From: JAWWOW01 sp033851265
Lineage (GTDB): Bacteria > Actinomycetota > Actinomycetes > JAWWOW01
Direction of reading: 5' to 3'
Length of the DNA: 64,000 nt
Assembly: GCA_033851265.1 (NCBI GenBank)
Contig: JAWWOW010000011.1
Coordinates: 62,001-126,000, forward strand
Shown: positions 24,698 through 33,542 of the stretch, in pieces
How positions within the stretch are numbered: position 1 is the first letter of the stretch
How the letters are laid out: every line of letters begins with the position of its first letter
Notes under the pieces: generated by a model
What the model saw: the letters and a program-made list of their open reading frames with translations, nothing else
Databases searched by the model: none
What the model was told of the DNA's origin: nothing
Translations under genes and position numbers: made by a program

Positions 24698-25254
24698 GAT
24701 CGTCGACCGTACCAAAGCGTCGCCTCCCCATAACGGCGAGCGCGAAGGGGAGAAAAGCCCGCCGGCCAGAGCCATTCCGGGTCGCGACTAGCGCGCTCGA
24801 TGACGACGACGGCGTCATCGCAGAGCAGCCCGTCGGTGAGTGCGGTCACGACGCCGAGGAGCTGGTCGGTCGTCAGCGAGTACGGCGGATCGGCGAAGCA
24901 GACGTCGAATTGGGCACCGTCGACCGGTCTGGTGACGAATCGCTCGACGCGGTCGTGAACGACCGTTGTCGCGGTCAAATCGAGCGCTTTGACGTTTGCC
25001 TCGATGGCACGGATCGCCCGAGCGTCGGACTCCACCAGGCACGCCGCCGCGCCCCCCCGGGACAGCGCCTCCAGGCCGACTGCCCCGCTGCCCGCGTAGA
25101 GATCAAGCACCCGGGCTCCGAGGAGCGGGCCGCGAATCGTTTCGAGCGTCGAGAACATCGCCTCGCGTGCGCGGTCCGACGTGGGCCGTATCTCCGCACC
25201 GCGCGGCACGGTGAGCCGTCGTCCGCCGGCGCTCCCCGCGACGATGCGGGTCAT
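24694..25254 (-). CDS. rsmD: 16S rRNA (guanine(966)-N2)-methyltransferase RsmD
   Basis: RsmD methylates G966 of 16S rRNA. The 186-residue protein starts TRIVAGSAGGRRLTVPRG, with the SAM-binding VLDLYAGSGAVGLEALSRGG and the catalytic DPPY motif (CFADPPYSLTTDQ). The start at 25254 matches family N-termini; the longer upstream frame (to 25356) lacks similarity. coaD follows with a four-base overlap. Confidence 0.96.
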   Translation of the reverse strand: MTRIVAGSAGGRRLTVPRGAEIRPTSDRAREAMFSTLETIRGPLLGARVLDLYAGSGAVGLEALSRGGAAACLVESDARAIRAIEANVKALDLTATTVVHDRVERFVTRPVDGAQFDVCFADPPYSLTTDQLLGVVTALTDGLLCDDAVVVIERASRDPEWLWPAGFSPLRARRYGEATLWYGRRS

Positions 25255-25404
25255 CGGCGTAGTCCGACTTGACCAGGGCGCGTAGCCACAGAAACCGGGA
25301 CATCTTGCCCCACCCGGGTCCGATCGGGTGGTTTTGCCGCAAGCCAGTTGTGCCACGCACGAATCGGAGCACCCTTTATGTATGCAACCCGCCGGGAGCC
25401 AGCC

Positions 25405-25776
25405 ATGAATCGACCATTACGCGTGGCCGTTGTCGATGACAATGAGGACATCCGCCTGCTCGTCGCGCTGCACTTGACACTCGACGAGCGGTTCGAGCTG
25501 GTTGGCCAAGCCTGCAACGGCATGGAAGCGATCGCACTGCTCGACCGCGACGACATCGATGCCATGGTCCTCGACATGCACATGCCCGGCCTGGCCGGCA
25601 CGCAGGTACTCCGTGCCGTCCTCAAGTCGTCGCCGACAATCCGTGTGGTGGCCTTCTCCGCGGACACCGGGACGTTGCTCCAGGCAGCGCGTGAAGGCGC
25701 GGCGGCCACCGTCGCCAAGGGCAACAACCTCGACGGCTTGTTAGCGGCCCTGTTGCGCGAGCCGGCAGTCGCCTGA
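25405..25776 (+). CDS. Stand-alone response regulator receiver protein
   Basis: A 123-residue single receiver domain with no output domain. Acidic pocket residues are in VAVVDDNEDIRLL, the phosphoacceptor is D57 (MVLDMHMPG), the switch residue is S85 (VAFSADTG) and the conserved Lys is K105 (TVAKGN). It starts at the ATG at 25405 with GGGAG upstream; other in-frame ATGs upstream (25348, 25378) are possible. It is divergent from rsmD and convergent with recG, with no histidine kinase nearby, so its partner is elsewhere. Probably a phosphotransfer intermediate or a protein-protein regulator. Confidence 0.88.
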   Translation: MNRPLRVAVVDDNEDIRLLVALHLTLDERFELVGQACNGMEAIALLDRDDIDAMVLDMHMPGLAGTQVLRAVLKSSPTIRVVAFSADTGTLLQAAREGAAATVAKGNNLDGLLAALLREPAVA

Positions 25777-25783
25777 TCGGCGC

Positions 25784-27967
25784 TCACGTCTTTTCGAGAT
25801 AGTCCGCGCGGTCCGGATCGAGCATCGCCTGAAGGGTTCGTGCCAACACCGGGTTGTCTGCTAATTGCGGATCGGCTTCAACGAGTGCGGTCGCCTCGGC
25901 CCGCGCGTCGGTGATCAGATCTGCATCTCGCAATACCGAGAGCAGACGAACCGAGCTGCGTCGGCCCGCCTGCGTCGCACCGAGGACGTCGCCTTCCCTG
26001 CGCTGCTCAAGGTCGAGCTCGGAAAGTCGGAAACCATCGAGTGTCTCGGCGACCGCTTCAAGCCGCTCGCGTGCGGGGGCATCAGAGGCAACGTCGGTCA
26101 CGAGCAAACAGAGACCCGCGTGCTCACCTCGGCCAACACGACCGCGCATCTGGTGGAGTTGCGACACCCCGAACCGGTCGGCGTCGAGCACGACCATGAC
26201 CGTTGCGTTTGCGACGTCAACACCCACTTCGATCACCGTTGTCGACACGAGTACGTCGGTTTCGCCGGCGGTGAAGCGGCGCATGACAGCGTCCTTTTCA
26301 TCCGCTGGTAGACGACCGTGCATGACGTCGATTCGGAGCCCGGCGAGCGGCCCGCCGGCAAGCATCGGCAAGGTGTCGAGGACAGCGACCGGCGGACGCC
26401 GGGGACCGTCATCGGTCTCGTCGTCTGCTGGTTCACCTTCGGTGCCGGCGTCCTCCTCGGCACCCTCGGCACCCTCGGCAGCACCGATGCGTGGGCAGAC
26501 GACGTAGGCCTGACGGCCCGCAGCGACCTCCTCGCGTACCCGCTCCCAGACGCGTTCCATCCAGTCGGGGCGTTCGGTCTTGGGCACGACGGAGGTCTGG
26601 ATCGTGCGGCGACCCATCGGTAGCTCGCGAAGCGTGGACACGTCGAGATCGCCGTACACGGTCATCGCAACCGTCCGCGGGATAGGCGTCGCGGTCATCA
26701 CGAGAACATGTGGTGGGTCGACGCCCTTGGCTCGTAGCGCCTCTCGTTGCTCGACGCCGAACCGATGCTGTTCGTCGACGACGACCAGACCGATGTCAGC
26801 GAACTGCACGTTCTCTTCCAGCAAGGCATGTGTGCCGATGACGAGTCCGGAAGCACCGGAGGCGACGTCGAGCAGAGCTGTGCGCCGAGCCGCCGCTCCG
26901 AGTGACCCCGTCACCAACGCGACGCGAGTCGCGACGTCGGCGCCGCCCAGCTGGCCCGCTTGCGCGAGTGGTCCGAGCAGTTCGGTGATCGACCGGTAGT
27001 GCTGCTGCGCGAGTACCTCGGTCGGTGCAAGCAGCGCCGCCTGACCACCTGAGTCGATGACGGCGAGCATCGCCCGAACGGCTACCACCGTCTTGCCGCT
27101 ACCGACCTCGCCTTGCAAGAGGCGATTCATGGGGTGGGCCTGCTCCATGTCTTCGAAGATCTGCTTGGAAACCTCGACCTGGCCGTCGGTCAACGCGAAT
27201 GGCAGGTGCGCATCGAACGCCTCTAGCAAGCCACCCGGCCGTGCGGGGCGCGGTTTGGCGGGGTTTGCACGCGCGGCAGCGCGGCGTTGGGCGAGCGCCA
27301 GTTGCAGAAACAGGGCCTCGTCCCACTTCAGCCGCGCGCGGGCTCGTTGGACATAGGCCCAGCTCTCCGGCAGGTGGATCCCGATGAGTGCCCGCTCGAA
27401 ATCGAGCAACTCGTGACGACGACGCAGATCCTCCGGCAGCGGATCCTCGCCGAGATCGACGGTTTCCAGGAGTACCCGGATGGCTCGCCTGATCTTCCAA
27501 CTAGCCAGCTGCTTGGTCGCTGAGTAGATCCCGATGAGTTCACCTGCGATGCCGGGATCATCTCCGTCATCCAGATGTACAACGGGATTCGTCATCTGCA
27601 GTTGCTTCTTGAACGCCGTGACCTCGCCTGCAAAAAAAGCCGAGACACCCGGCTCGAGCTGCTTCTTACGCCACGGCGAATTGAAGAAAACGAGTCTGAG
27701 GCTGCGCGACCCATCAGTCACGTCAACGTCGAGCTTGTGGAGCTTCGGACGGATCTGGTAACCGGAGGACTTCACCACCCGCGCTTGGATCGTGACGTCC
27801 GCGCCGGGCCGCAACTCGGCGAGGTCGGTCAGCTCACCAAGTTTCTCGTAGCGCCGCGGATAGTGGCGGACGAGGTCGTCAACGGTGCGCATGCCGAATG
27901 CAGACGCGAGATCCTTGGCAACCTTCGGACCGATTGCTTTGTCGAGCGGCCGATCGAGTTGTGCCAC
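25784..27967 (-). CDS. recG: ATP-dependent DNA helicase RecG
   Basis: RecG remodels stalled forks and branched DNA. The 727-residue protein has the N-terminal wedge/OB domain, Walker A (GEVGSGKTVVAVRAML), the DEQH box (VVVDEQHRFGVEQRE) and motif VI (QMRGRVGRGEHAGLCLL). Between motifs IV and the following strand there is an acidic insertion (GAAEGAEGAEEDAGTEGEP and more, about 35 residues). I chose the GTG at 27967 (VAQLDRPLDKAIGPK), which aligns with usual RecG N-termini; a GTG at 27982 overlapping the DAK gene is also possible. Confidence 0.95.
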   Translation of the reverse strand: MAQLDRPLDKAIGPKVAKDLASAFGMRTVDDLVRHYPRRYEKLGELTDLAELRPGADVTIQARVVKSSGYQIRPKLHKLDVDVTDGSRSLRLVFFNSPWRKKQLEPGVSAFFAGEVTAFKKQLQMTNPVVHLDDGDDPGIAGELIGIYSATKQLASWKIRRAIRVLLETVDLGEDPLPEDLRRRHELLDFERALIGIHLPESWAYVQRARARLKWDEALFLQLALAQRRAAARANPAKPRPARPGGLLEAFDAHLPFALTDGQVEVSKQIFEDMEQAHPMNRLLQGEVGSGKTVVAVRAMLAVIDSGGQAALLAPTEVLAQQHYRSITELLGPLAQAGQLGGADVATRVALVTGSLGAAARRTALLDVASGASGLVIGTHALLEENVQFADIGLVVVDEQHRFGVEQREALRAKGVDPPHVLVMTATPIPRTVAMTVYGDLDVSTLRELPMGRRTIQTSVVPKTERPDWMERVWERVREEVAAGRQAYVVCPRIGAAEGAEGAEEDAGTEGEPADDETDDGPRRPPVAVLDTLPMLAGGPLAGLRIDVMHGRLPADEKDAVMRRFTAGETDVLVSTTVIEVGVDVANATVMVVLDADRFGVSQLHQMRGRVGRGEHAGLCLLVTDVASDAPARERLEAVAETLDGFRLSELDLEQRREGDVLGATQAGRRSSVRLLSVLRDADLITDARAEATALVEADPQLADNPVLARTLQAMLDPDRADYLEKT

Positions 27968-27971
27968 GGCG

Positions 27972-29597
27972 TCACTCGACACCGATGAGCAAGGGATATT
28001 GCGGCTGACCGCCGACGTAGAGCACGACTTCCACGTCTGGCCGGACGGCCCGCAAGTAGTCGCACAACCGCTCGCCGAGGTCATCGGCGTCGTCCCCGGT
28101 CACCAACGTCACTAGCTCACCGCCGCCGATGAGCAACCGGTCCAGCAACTGCGCTGCGACGCTGGGGATGTCACGACCAATAACCGCCACATCACCCTCG
28201 ACGAAGCCGAGCACGTCGCCGCGTCGGCACACGCCCGCGCTCGTGAGTGCTTCCTCGTCGGCGATGGTGACTTCACCATGGCGGGTTGCACGCGCAGCGG
28301 CCGTCATCGCAATGACAGCGTCGTCAAAACTTCGGTCGGGGTCGTGAACGGCGATCGCAGCAATGCCTTGGACGGAGGCTCGAGTCGGCACGACGGCCAC
28401 AGTCAGCCCCTCCGCACGAGCCTGCGCTGCCGCAGCTTCGGCCGCCGCGTGCGCTGACTCGTCGTTGGGGAGTACGACGACTTCGCGCGCCGCGCACCGA
28501 CGTATGACGTCGACGATGTCGTCGCTCGTGGGTTGCCGCAGCGGCAGACCTTCGGCGACAACAGCTCCCGCGTCGGCGTACAGCTTGGCCACTCCCCCAC
28601 CGGGCGTGAGCGCGACGACGGCCCTGCCTGTGGATGTCGCACGTGCTCGCTCTTGAGCGGCTACCTGTGTCGCGAAGTGCGTCACCAAGATGCGGTGGGG
28701 GCGGCCTGCGACAGCACCGGCCTCGATGGCAGCACCGACATCGTTGACGTGGACGTGGACATTCCAGAGCCCGTCCCCACCGACAACGACGAGCGAGTCG
28801 CCCAAGCTGTCCAGCTTGTCCCGCAGACCAGGGATGTCGGCGTCATCAGCATCGAGCAGATACATCACTTCGAAGGCGAACTCAGCACTTCCTTGCTCTC
28901 GAGCATCCGCGAGAGCGCTGCGGTCGACGACCGGTGGGGGCAACGTCAACAATGCTGACCGCGACGGGTGCTCACCGCTCAGGACACTGACGAATGCATC
29001 GAGCAGGACGACGAGACCGCGACCGCCCGCGTCAACGACGCCCGCAGCAGCGAGCGCGCCGAGTTGCTCTGTCGTGTGCGAGAGCGCATCGGCTGCGCTA
29101 TCTGCGGCAGCTCGCGCAACCGTCAGCAGGTCACCGCCACTGGCGGAGCCTTCTGCTGCCGCGCGCGCGACGGTGAGGATCGTGCCTTCGACGGGCTGGG
29201 TCACCGCTTCATAGGCGAGCTTGGCACCACGCTCGTACGCCGCATGCAGGGTCGGACCGTCGAGCGGATCACCGGCCTGCACCGTCTCGACGAAGACGTC
29301 GACGCAGCCGCGCAACAGCTGGCTGAGGATCACCCCGGAGTTGCCCCGGGCACCCATGAGCGCACCCCGGGCCAGGGCACGCAGCGTTGCCACGACGTCG
29401 TCCGCCTCCGAGGTGGACGCGATGGCTTCGGTCACCGCGCGCATGGTCAGGAACAGGTTGGTGCCGGTGTCACCGTCGGGCACGGGATAGACGTTGAGTG
29501 CGTCGATCTCGGCCTGCGCGTCCTGCAATGCGGTCGTCGCCGCCGCACACCACGCTCGGACCGCGGCGGCGTCCAGGGTGTCGCGCACCTCAGGCAC
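27972..29597 (-). CDS. DAK2-domain (FakA-like) kinase/phosphatase-like protein
   Basis: A 541-residue protein with an N-terminal DhaL/DAK2 domain (ALNVYPVPDGDTGTNLFLTM, GALMGARGNSGVILSQLLRG) and a C-terminal DegV-like region. The architecture is that of FakA, the ATP-binding subunit of fatty acid kinase in Firmicutes, which works with DegV-type FakB proteins; no fakB is seen here. Actinobacterial members sit next to recG and rpmB, as in M. tuberculosis, and are mostly uncharacterised. The metal-binding DGDTG and nucleotide-binding GARGNSG motifs are intact. Confidence 0.88.
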   Translation of the reverse strand: MPEVRDTLDAAAVRAWCAAATTALQDAQAEIDALNVYPVPDGDTGTNLFLTMRAVTEAIASTSEADDVVATLRALARGALMGARGNSGVILSQLLRGCVDVFVETVQAGDPLDGPTLHAAYERGAKLAYEAVTQPVEGTILTVARAAAEGSASGGDLLTVARAAADSAADALSHTTEQLGALAAAGVVDAGGRGLVVLLDAFVSVLSGEHPSRSALLTLPPPVVDRSALADAREQGSAEFAFEVMYLLDADDADIPGLRDKLDSLGDSLVVVGGDGLWNVHVHVNDVGAAIEAGAVAGRPHRILVTHFATQVAAQERARATSTGRAVVALTPGGGVAKLYADAGAVVAEGLPLRQPTSDDIVDVIRRCAAREVVVLPNDESAHAAAEAAAAQARAEGLTVAVVPTRASVQGIAAIAVHDPDRSFDDAVIAMTAAARATRHGEVTIADEEALTSAGVCRRGDVLGFVEGDVAVIGRDIPSVAAQLLDRLLIGGGELVTLVTGDDADDLGERLCDYLRAVRPDVEVVLYVGGQPQYPLLIGVE

Positions 29598-29720
29598 GCG
29601 CGCCTCCCCAGCAGTGAATGGCCGGTGACTCCGACCGCGTCAGGGTAAACCGGCCGACCGACGCCGGGCTGCGTTAGGCTGGGCGTCGATTCCTTCGATC
29701 CAATCCTCAGGAGAGTTCCA

Positions 29721-29909
29721 GTGGCTGCGGTCTGCGACGTCTGCGGTAAGGGCCCGGGCTTCGGCATGTCCGTGTCGCACTCGCACCGGCGTACACGCCG
29801 CCGGTGGAACCCCAACATCCAGACGGTGCGTGTGCCGGCCGGTGGCGGCACCCACAAGCGCAAGAACGTCTGCGCCTCCTGCCTGAAGGCGGGCAAGGTA
29901 GTCCGGTAA
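29721..29909 (+). CDS. rpmB: 50S ribosomal protein L28
   Basis: A 62-residue L28 with VCDVCGKGPGFGMSVSHSHR, then RRWNPNIQTVRV and a second cysteine pair (VCASCLKAGKVVR), so it is a zinc-binding (C+) paralogue. It starts at a GTG with AGGAGAG upstream and TAGGCT as a possible -10 at 29675-29680. It is divergent from the DAK gene, the usual actinobacterial position, and convergent with the GNAT gene. Confidence 0.96.
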   Translation: MAAVCDVCGKGPGFGMSVSHSHRRTRRRWNPNIQTVRVPAGGGTHKRKNVCASCLKAGKVVR

Positions 29910-29926
29910 GGCCGCCCAGTTTCGCG

Positions 29927-30394
29927 TTAGGCAAGCCGCTTGCCCATTGGGCGAGCGAGGGGCGCTTCGCGGTAGTGCCCGTAACCGTCGATCGGCTCGT
30001 ATCCCGCGCTGCGGTAGAGCTCGAGAGCCTCGGGTTGGCGTTGTCCGGTCTCGAGCCACAGCTGGGTATGTCCGGCCGCTCGCGCGGCGTCCTCAAGAGC
30101 CAGCAGTACGTAGCGCGCTAGGCCACGACGGCGGTAGGCCGGCGCGACGAACATCCGCTTGATCTCCGCAGTCGCTGGCCAGTCGGCCAGTGTCCGCCAG
30201 CCTCCGCATGCGGCCGGTTCTCCGTCGAGGTACACGACGACGAAGCCGCCGTTGGGCGGTGCGAACTCCGCGGCGTCGAGCACTGTCTCGTCGGGGCCGC
30301 CGTACCTCTCCACATACTCCTGCTGCACCATCTGGATGAAGGCACGCGCCGCCGGGCCGTCGAAGCTCTCGTTCCGCAGTTCAAGGTCGGGCAT
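29927..30394 (-). CDS. GNAT family N-acetyltransferase
   Basis: A 155-residue GNAT protein. The acetyl-CoA binding loop is AEIKRMFVAPAYRRRGLARY (motif A, Q/RxxGxG/A), followed by a typical WLETGQRQPEALELYRSAGY motif B. The substrate cannot be predicted. The start at 30394 overlaps the thiD end by 14 bases; longer in-frame starts lie inside thiD. It is probably cotranscribed with thiL-thiD. Confidence 0.88.
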   Translation of the reverse strand: MPDLELRNESFDGPAARAFIQMVQQEYVERYGGPDETVLDAAEFAPPNGGFVVVYLDGEPAACGGWRTLADWPATAEIKRMFVAPAYRRRGLARYVLLALEDAARAAGHTQLWLETGQRQPEALELYRSAGYEPIDGYGHYREAPLARPMGKRLA

Positions 30395-31181
30395 GGATCG
30401 CCCACCCGTGATCGACCGGTCCGATACCGGACCCGAGCGGGAAGCCGGCGGCGATCGCACCGGTGACGTACTCCTTCGCGGCCTTCACCGCCTCGGGCAT
30501 CTCCAAACCCAACGCGAGGTACGACGCGATTGCACTCGCCAACGTGCATCCCGTGCCATGCGTGTGTGCGCTCGCGATGCGAGGTGCACGCAACAACGCG
30601 AGATGTTGTCCGTCGTACAACGCGTCGACGGCTTCGTCGCCGTCTGCGAGGTGGCCACCTTTGACCAGCACCCAACGCGGACCGAGCGCATGCATCGCCT
30701 CTGCGGCCTTGGCGAGGTCGTGCTCGCGGCGAACGACGACGCCGGTGAGCTGCTCGACCTCAGGAAGGTTGGGTGTCACAACCGCCGCGAGCGGCAGTAG
30801 TCGATCGCGGATAGTGGCGACCGCCTCAGGTGCGAGGAGTGCATCACCGTGCTTGGAGACCCCAACCGGGTCGACGACGATCGGTGCGTCGACCGACGCA
30901 AGCGCCTCAGCAACCGTGGTCACGAGAAGGCTGCTCGCCAACATCCCGGTCTTGACCGCATCGACACCGATGTCGGACAGCACCGAATCGAGCTGTGCAC
31001 GCACCGCCTCGGCCGGCAGTTCCCAATAACCCTGCACGCCGACGGAGTTCTGCGCGGTCACGGCTGCGATGACGCTCATGCCGTGCACACCGAGGGCGAG
31101 CATCGTCTTCAGGTCGGCCTGGATGCCGGCGCCTCCGCCGGAATCCGACCCGGCGATACTGAGAACCCGCGGCGGAGTCAT
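30381..31181 (-). CDS. thiD: Hydroxymethylpyrimidine/phosphomethylpyrimidine kinase
   Basis: ThiD phosphorylates HMP and HMP-P in thiamin synthesis. The 266-residue ribokinase-fold protein has VLSIAGSDSGGGAGIQADLK at the N-terminus, a DPVGVSKHGDALL segment and the anion-hole/catalytic motif THGTGCTLASAIASYLALG. The start at 31181 sits five bases after the thiL stop; an ATG-equivalent at 31199 would overlap it. Next to thiL, which completes thiamin diphosphate formation. Confidence 0.95.
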   Translation of the reverse strand: MTPPRVLSIAGSDSGGGAGIQADLKTMLALGVHGMSVIAAVTAQNSVGVQGYWELPAEAVRAQLDSVLSDIGVDAVKTGMLASSLLVTTVAEALASVDAPIVVDPVGVSKHGDALLAPEAVATIRDRLLPLAAVVTPNLPEVEQLTGVVVRREHDLAKAAEAMHALGPRWVLVKGGHLADGDEAVDALYDGQHLALLRAPRIASAHTHGTGCTLASAIASYLALGLEMPEAVKAAKEYVTGAIAAGFPLGSGIGPVDHGWAIHARP

Positions 31182-31185
31182 GGCT

Positions 31186-32094
31186 TCAGTCTGACGCACC
31201 GAAGTGCTCGTGCCCGCCGGTGATCTGCTCGCCGTCAGCGTGCACGCGACTCCCTTCGCTGACGGTGCCTACCTGGATGCAGCCGTCCGGCAGGGTCGCG
31301 TCCCCCGCGATCGTGAACGCAAGCGCGTGGTCATCGCCGCCGGTGAGCAAGTCGTCATCGGTGACGCCATCGGCACCAAGGGTGCGCAATGCCTTCAGGC
31401 CCAGATCGATCCGAACGCCGCTCGCCTCCGCGATGTGACCGAGGTCGGCGGCGAGCCCGTCGCTGACATCGACCATCGCCGTCGCTCCGGCTTCGGCGAG
31501 TACGGGACCAAGGGCGTAGGGCGGCGCGGGCCGGCGAAGGGCGTCGGGCAACTGTCCGTCGCTGACCCCCGATTGCAACAGCCGCAGCCCGGCTGCGGCC
31601 CACCCGAGCCGACCTGCGACCCCGACGATGTCACCCGGCTGCGCGCCCGCACGCGTCACCGGCGCGCGGCCGTTGAGATCGCCGAGCGCGGTAACGGCGA
31701 TCGTGAGCACGTCGGAACGCACGACGTCGCCGCCGACCACCGATGCGTTGCACAACGCCGCTTCGTCGCGCAGCCCATCAGCAAGTCCGTCCGCCCACGC
31801 GAGCTCCAGATCTGCCGGGCAGCCGAGGCCGATGAGCAGGGCGGTCGCGCGTGCTCCCATCGCGGCGATGTCGGCAAGGTTCGCGGCGGCCGCGCGACGC
31901 CCGACGTCGTATGCCGTGGACCAGTCACGTCGAAAGTGCCGACCGTCGACCAGCACATCGGTTGTCGCGACCACCCGACCGTCCGATGCGGCGACGACAG
32001 CAGCATCGTCACCCGGCCCAAGGACGACGTCCGGGCCGGACTCGAGGCGAGCGATCACACGTGCGATGAGAGCGAACTCCCCGAGCTCTCCCAC
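31186..32094 (-). CDS. thiL: Thiamine-monophosphate kinase
   Basis: ThiL phosphorylates thiamin monophosphate to thiamin diphosphate. The 302-residue protein starts VGELGEFALIARVIARLESG and has the family's GPGDDAAVV, ATTDVLVDGRHFRRDW, AAANLADIAAMGA and MVDVSDGLAADLGHIA motifs. The GTG at 32094 was chosen; the long upstream frame is not family sequence. It is followed by thiD and GNAT. No TPP riboswitch is apparent in the short upstream gap. Confidence 0.95.
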   Translation of the reverse strand: MGELGEFALIARVIARLESGPDVVLGPGDDAAVVAASDGRVVATTDVLVDGRHFRRDWSTAYDVGRRAAAANLADIAAMGARATALLIGLGCPADLELAWADGLADGLRDEAALCNASVVGGDVVRSDVLTIAVTALGDLNGRAPVTRAGAQPGDIVGVAGRLGWAAAGLRLLQSGVSDGQLPDALRRPAPPYALGPVLAEAGATAMVDVSDGLAADLGHIAEASGVRIDLGLKALRTLGADGVTDDDLLTGGDDHALAFTIAGDATLPDGCIQVGTVSEGSRVHADGEQITGGHEHFGASD

Positions 32095-32177
32095 CGTGCC
32101 GGGTGGACCCGAAATGTCGCACCTCCTCGGTTGTCCGCTAGCGTCCTCCCCGATCAAGTAACCAGGAGGACGTCGTG

Positions 32178-32411
32178 GTGGTCCAGGCTTACATTCTGAT
32201 CCAGACCGAGGTCGGCAAGGCCGCCTCGGTCGCACGCGAGATCGCCACACTCAAGGGCGTGACGATGGCCGAGGACGTTACTGGTCCCTATGACGTCATT
32301 GTGCGAGCCGAAGCGCGCAACGTCGACGAGCTCGGCAAGCTCGTTGTCGCGAAGGTGCAGAGCATCGACGGAATCACCCGGACGTTGACCTGTCCTGTCG
32401 TCCACCTCTGA
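32178..32411 (+). CDS. Lrp/AsnC-type ligand-binding (RAM) domain protein without DNA-binding domain
   Basis: A 77-residue protein equal to a single Lrp/AsnC ligand-binding domain (VQAYILIQTEVGKAASVARE, then GVTMAEDVTGPYDVIV, RTLTCPVVHL). It lacks the N-terminal HTH, as in a common actinobacterial family of stand-alone RAM proteins. AGGAGGA precedes two in-frame GTG codons at 32175 and 32178; I chose the second because spacing is better and family members begin MVQAYIL. It is divergent from thiL and convergent with ddl. Possibly an amino acid sensor; function unproven. Confidence 0.92.
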   Translation: MVQAYILIQTEVGKAASVAREIATLKGVTMAEDVTGPYDVIVRAEARNVDELGKLVVAKVQSIDGITRTLTCPVVHL

Positions 32412-32430
32412 GCAGACCGACTACGGCGGC

Positions 32431-33522
32431 TCAGCGAAGCCCGGTGCCGCGGCGGAGCGCTGAGCGAATGAGCCGGTCCACCAGCGCTGGATAGTCGAGC
32501 CCCGTCGCCGCCCACATGCGCGGGAACATCGAGTACGGCGTGAACCCGGGCATCGTGTTGACCTCGTTCACGACCACCGTTGCACCGTCGACGAAGAAGT
32601 CCACCCGGGCGAGCCCTTCGCAACCCAACGCGTCGAACGCCTGACCGGCGAGCTCGCGCACCCGGGCGGTCACGTCGGCGGGCAGCTCGGCGGGAACGGT
32701 GAGCTCGGCAGCGTCGTCGAGGTACTTGGCTTCGAAGTCGTAGAAGTCGTGGCCCTCGCCGGTGACGCGGATCTCGCCCGGGAGGCTCGCTTCAGCTGTC
32801 GTGCCATCGACGCTGTCAATGACGCCACACTCGATCTCTCGCCCGGGCAGGGCAGCTTCGATCAACACCTTGGGATCGTGTCGGAACGCCTCATCCAACG
32901 CCGCTGGCAGATCGTCGTAGCGATGCACCTTGGTGATGCCCAGACTCGATCCGCCACGCGCCGGTTTGACGAAGACCGGCAAACCGAGCGCCTCGACATC
33001 GCCACGTTTCACGTCACGGTTGTGCTGCACCGCGAACGCACCGATGGGCAGACCGCGTGCAGCAAGGAGCAACTTCATGTACTCCTTGTCCATCGCCACT
33101 GCGCTCGCGAAGACACCGGATCCGACATAGGGGATGCCCGCCATCTCGAGCAGCCCCTGGATGGTTCCGTCCTCACCCCAGGCACCGTGCAACAGCGGGA
33201 AGACGACGTCGACGTCACCGAGCTCGCGGGGTACCTGACCAGGATCCAGTGAGACGAGACCGCCAGCCGTCGGATCTCCGGGCAATGCGAGCGCCGTACC
33301 GCTGTCGTCGACTTCCGGAAGCTCGCCCCCTGTTATCGCCAACACATCTGGGTCGTCCTTGACCAGCACCCAGCGTCCTTCGCGGCTAATGCCAACAGGC
33401 ACAACGTCGTAGGTGTCACGATCGATTGCCCGCAGCACACTGCCCGCGCTGACACACGAGATCGCGTGCTCGCCACTGCGACCGCCGAAGACAACGGCGA
33501 CACGGATCCGGCTACTGCGCAC
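32431..33522 (-). CDS. ddl: D-alanine--D-alanine ligase
   Basis: Ddl makes D-Ala-D-Ala for peptidoglycan. The 363-residue ATP-grasp protein has VVFGGRSGEHAISCVSAGSV, LLHGAWGEDGTIQGLLEMAG, the glycine-rich KPARGGSSLGITK loop and the metal-binding EVNTMPGFTPYSMFPRMW near the C-terminus. The Tyr of the usual GPxGEDG loop region is replaced by normal family variation. It is followed upstream by lipid genes rather than mur genes, the usual actinobacterial location with gpsA. Confidence 0.96.
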   Translation of the reverse strand: MRSSRIRVAVVFGGRSGEHAISCVSAGSVLRAIDRDTYDVVPVGISREGRWVLVKDDPDVLAITGGELPEVDDSGTALALPGDPTAGGLVSLDPGQVPRELGDVDVVFPLLHGAWGEDGTIQGLLEMAGIPYVGSGVFASAVAMDKEYMKLLLAARGLPIGAFAVQHNRDVKRGDVEALGLPVFVKPARGGSSLGITKVHRYDDLPAALDEAFRHDPKVLIEAALPGREIECGVIDSVDGTTAEASLPGEIRVTGEGHDFYDFEAKYLDDAAELTVPAELPADVTARVRELAGQAFDALGCEGLARVDFFVDGATVVVNEVNTMPGFTPYSMFPRMWAATGLDYPALVDRLIRSALRRGTGLR

Positions 33523-33542
33523 GCTGGCGACCCTATCCGGGG

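Noticed and set aside
32095..32177. Possible TPP riboswitch before thiL
   Set aside because: The gap is too short and has no CUGAGA-type core; it looks like a divergent promoter region.
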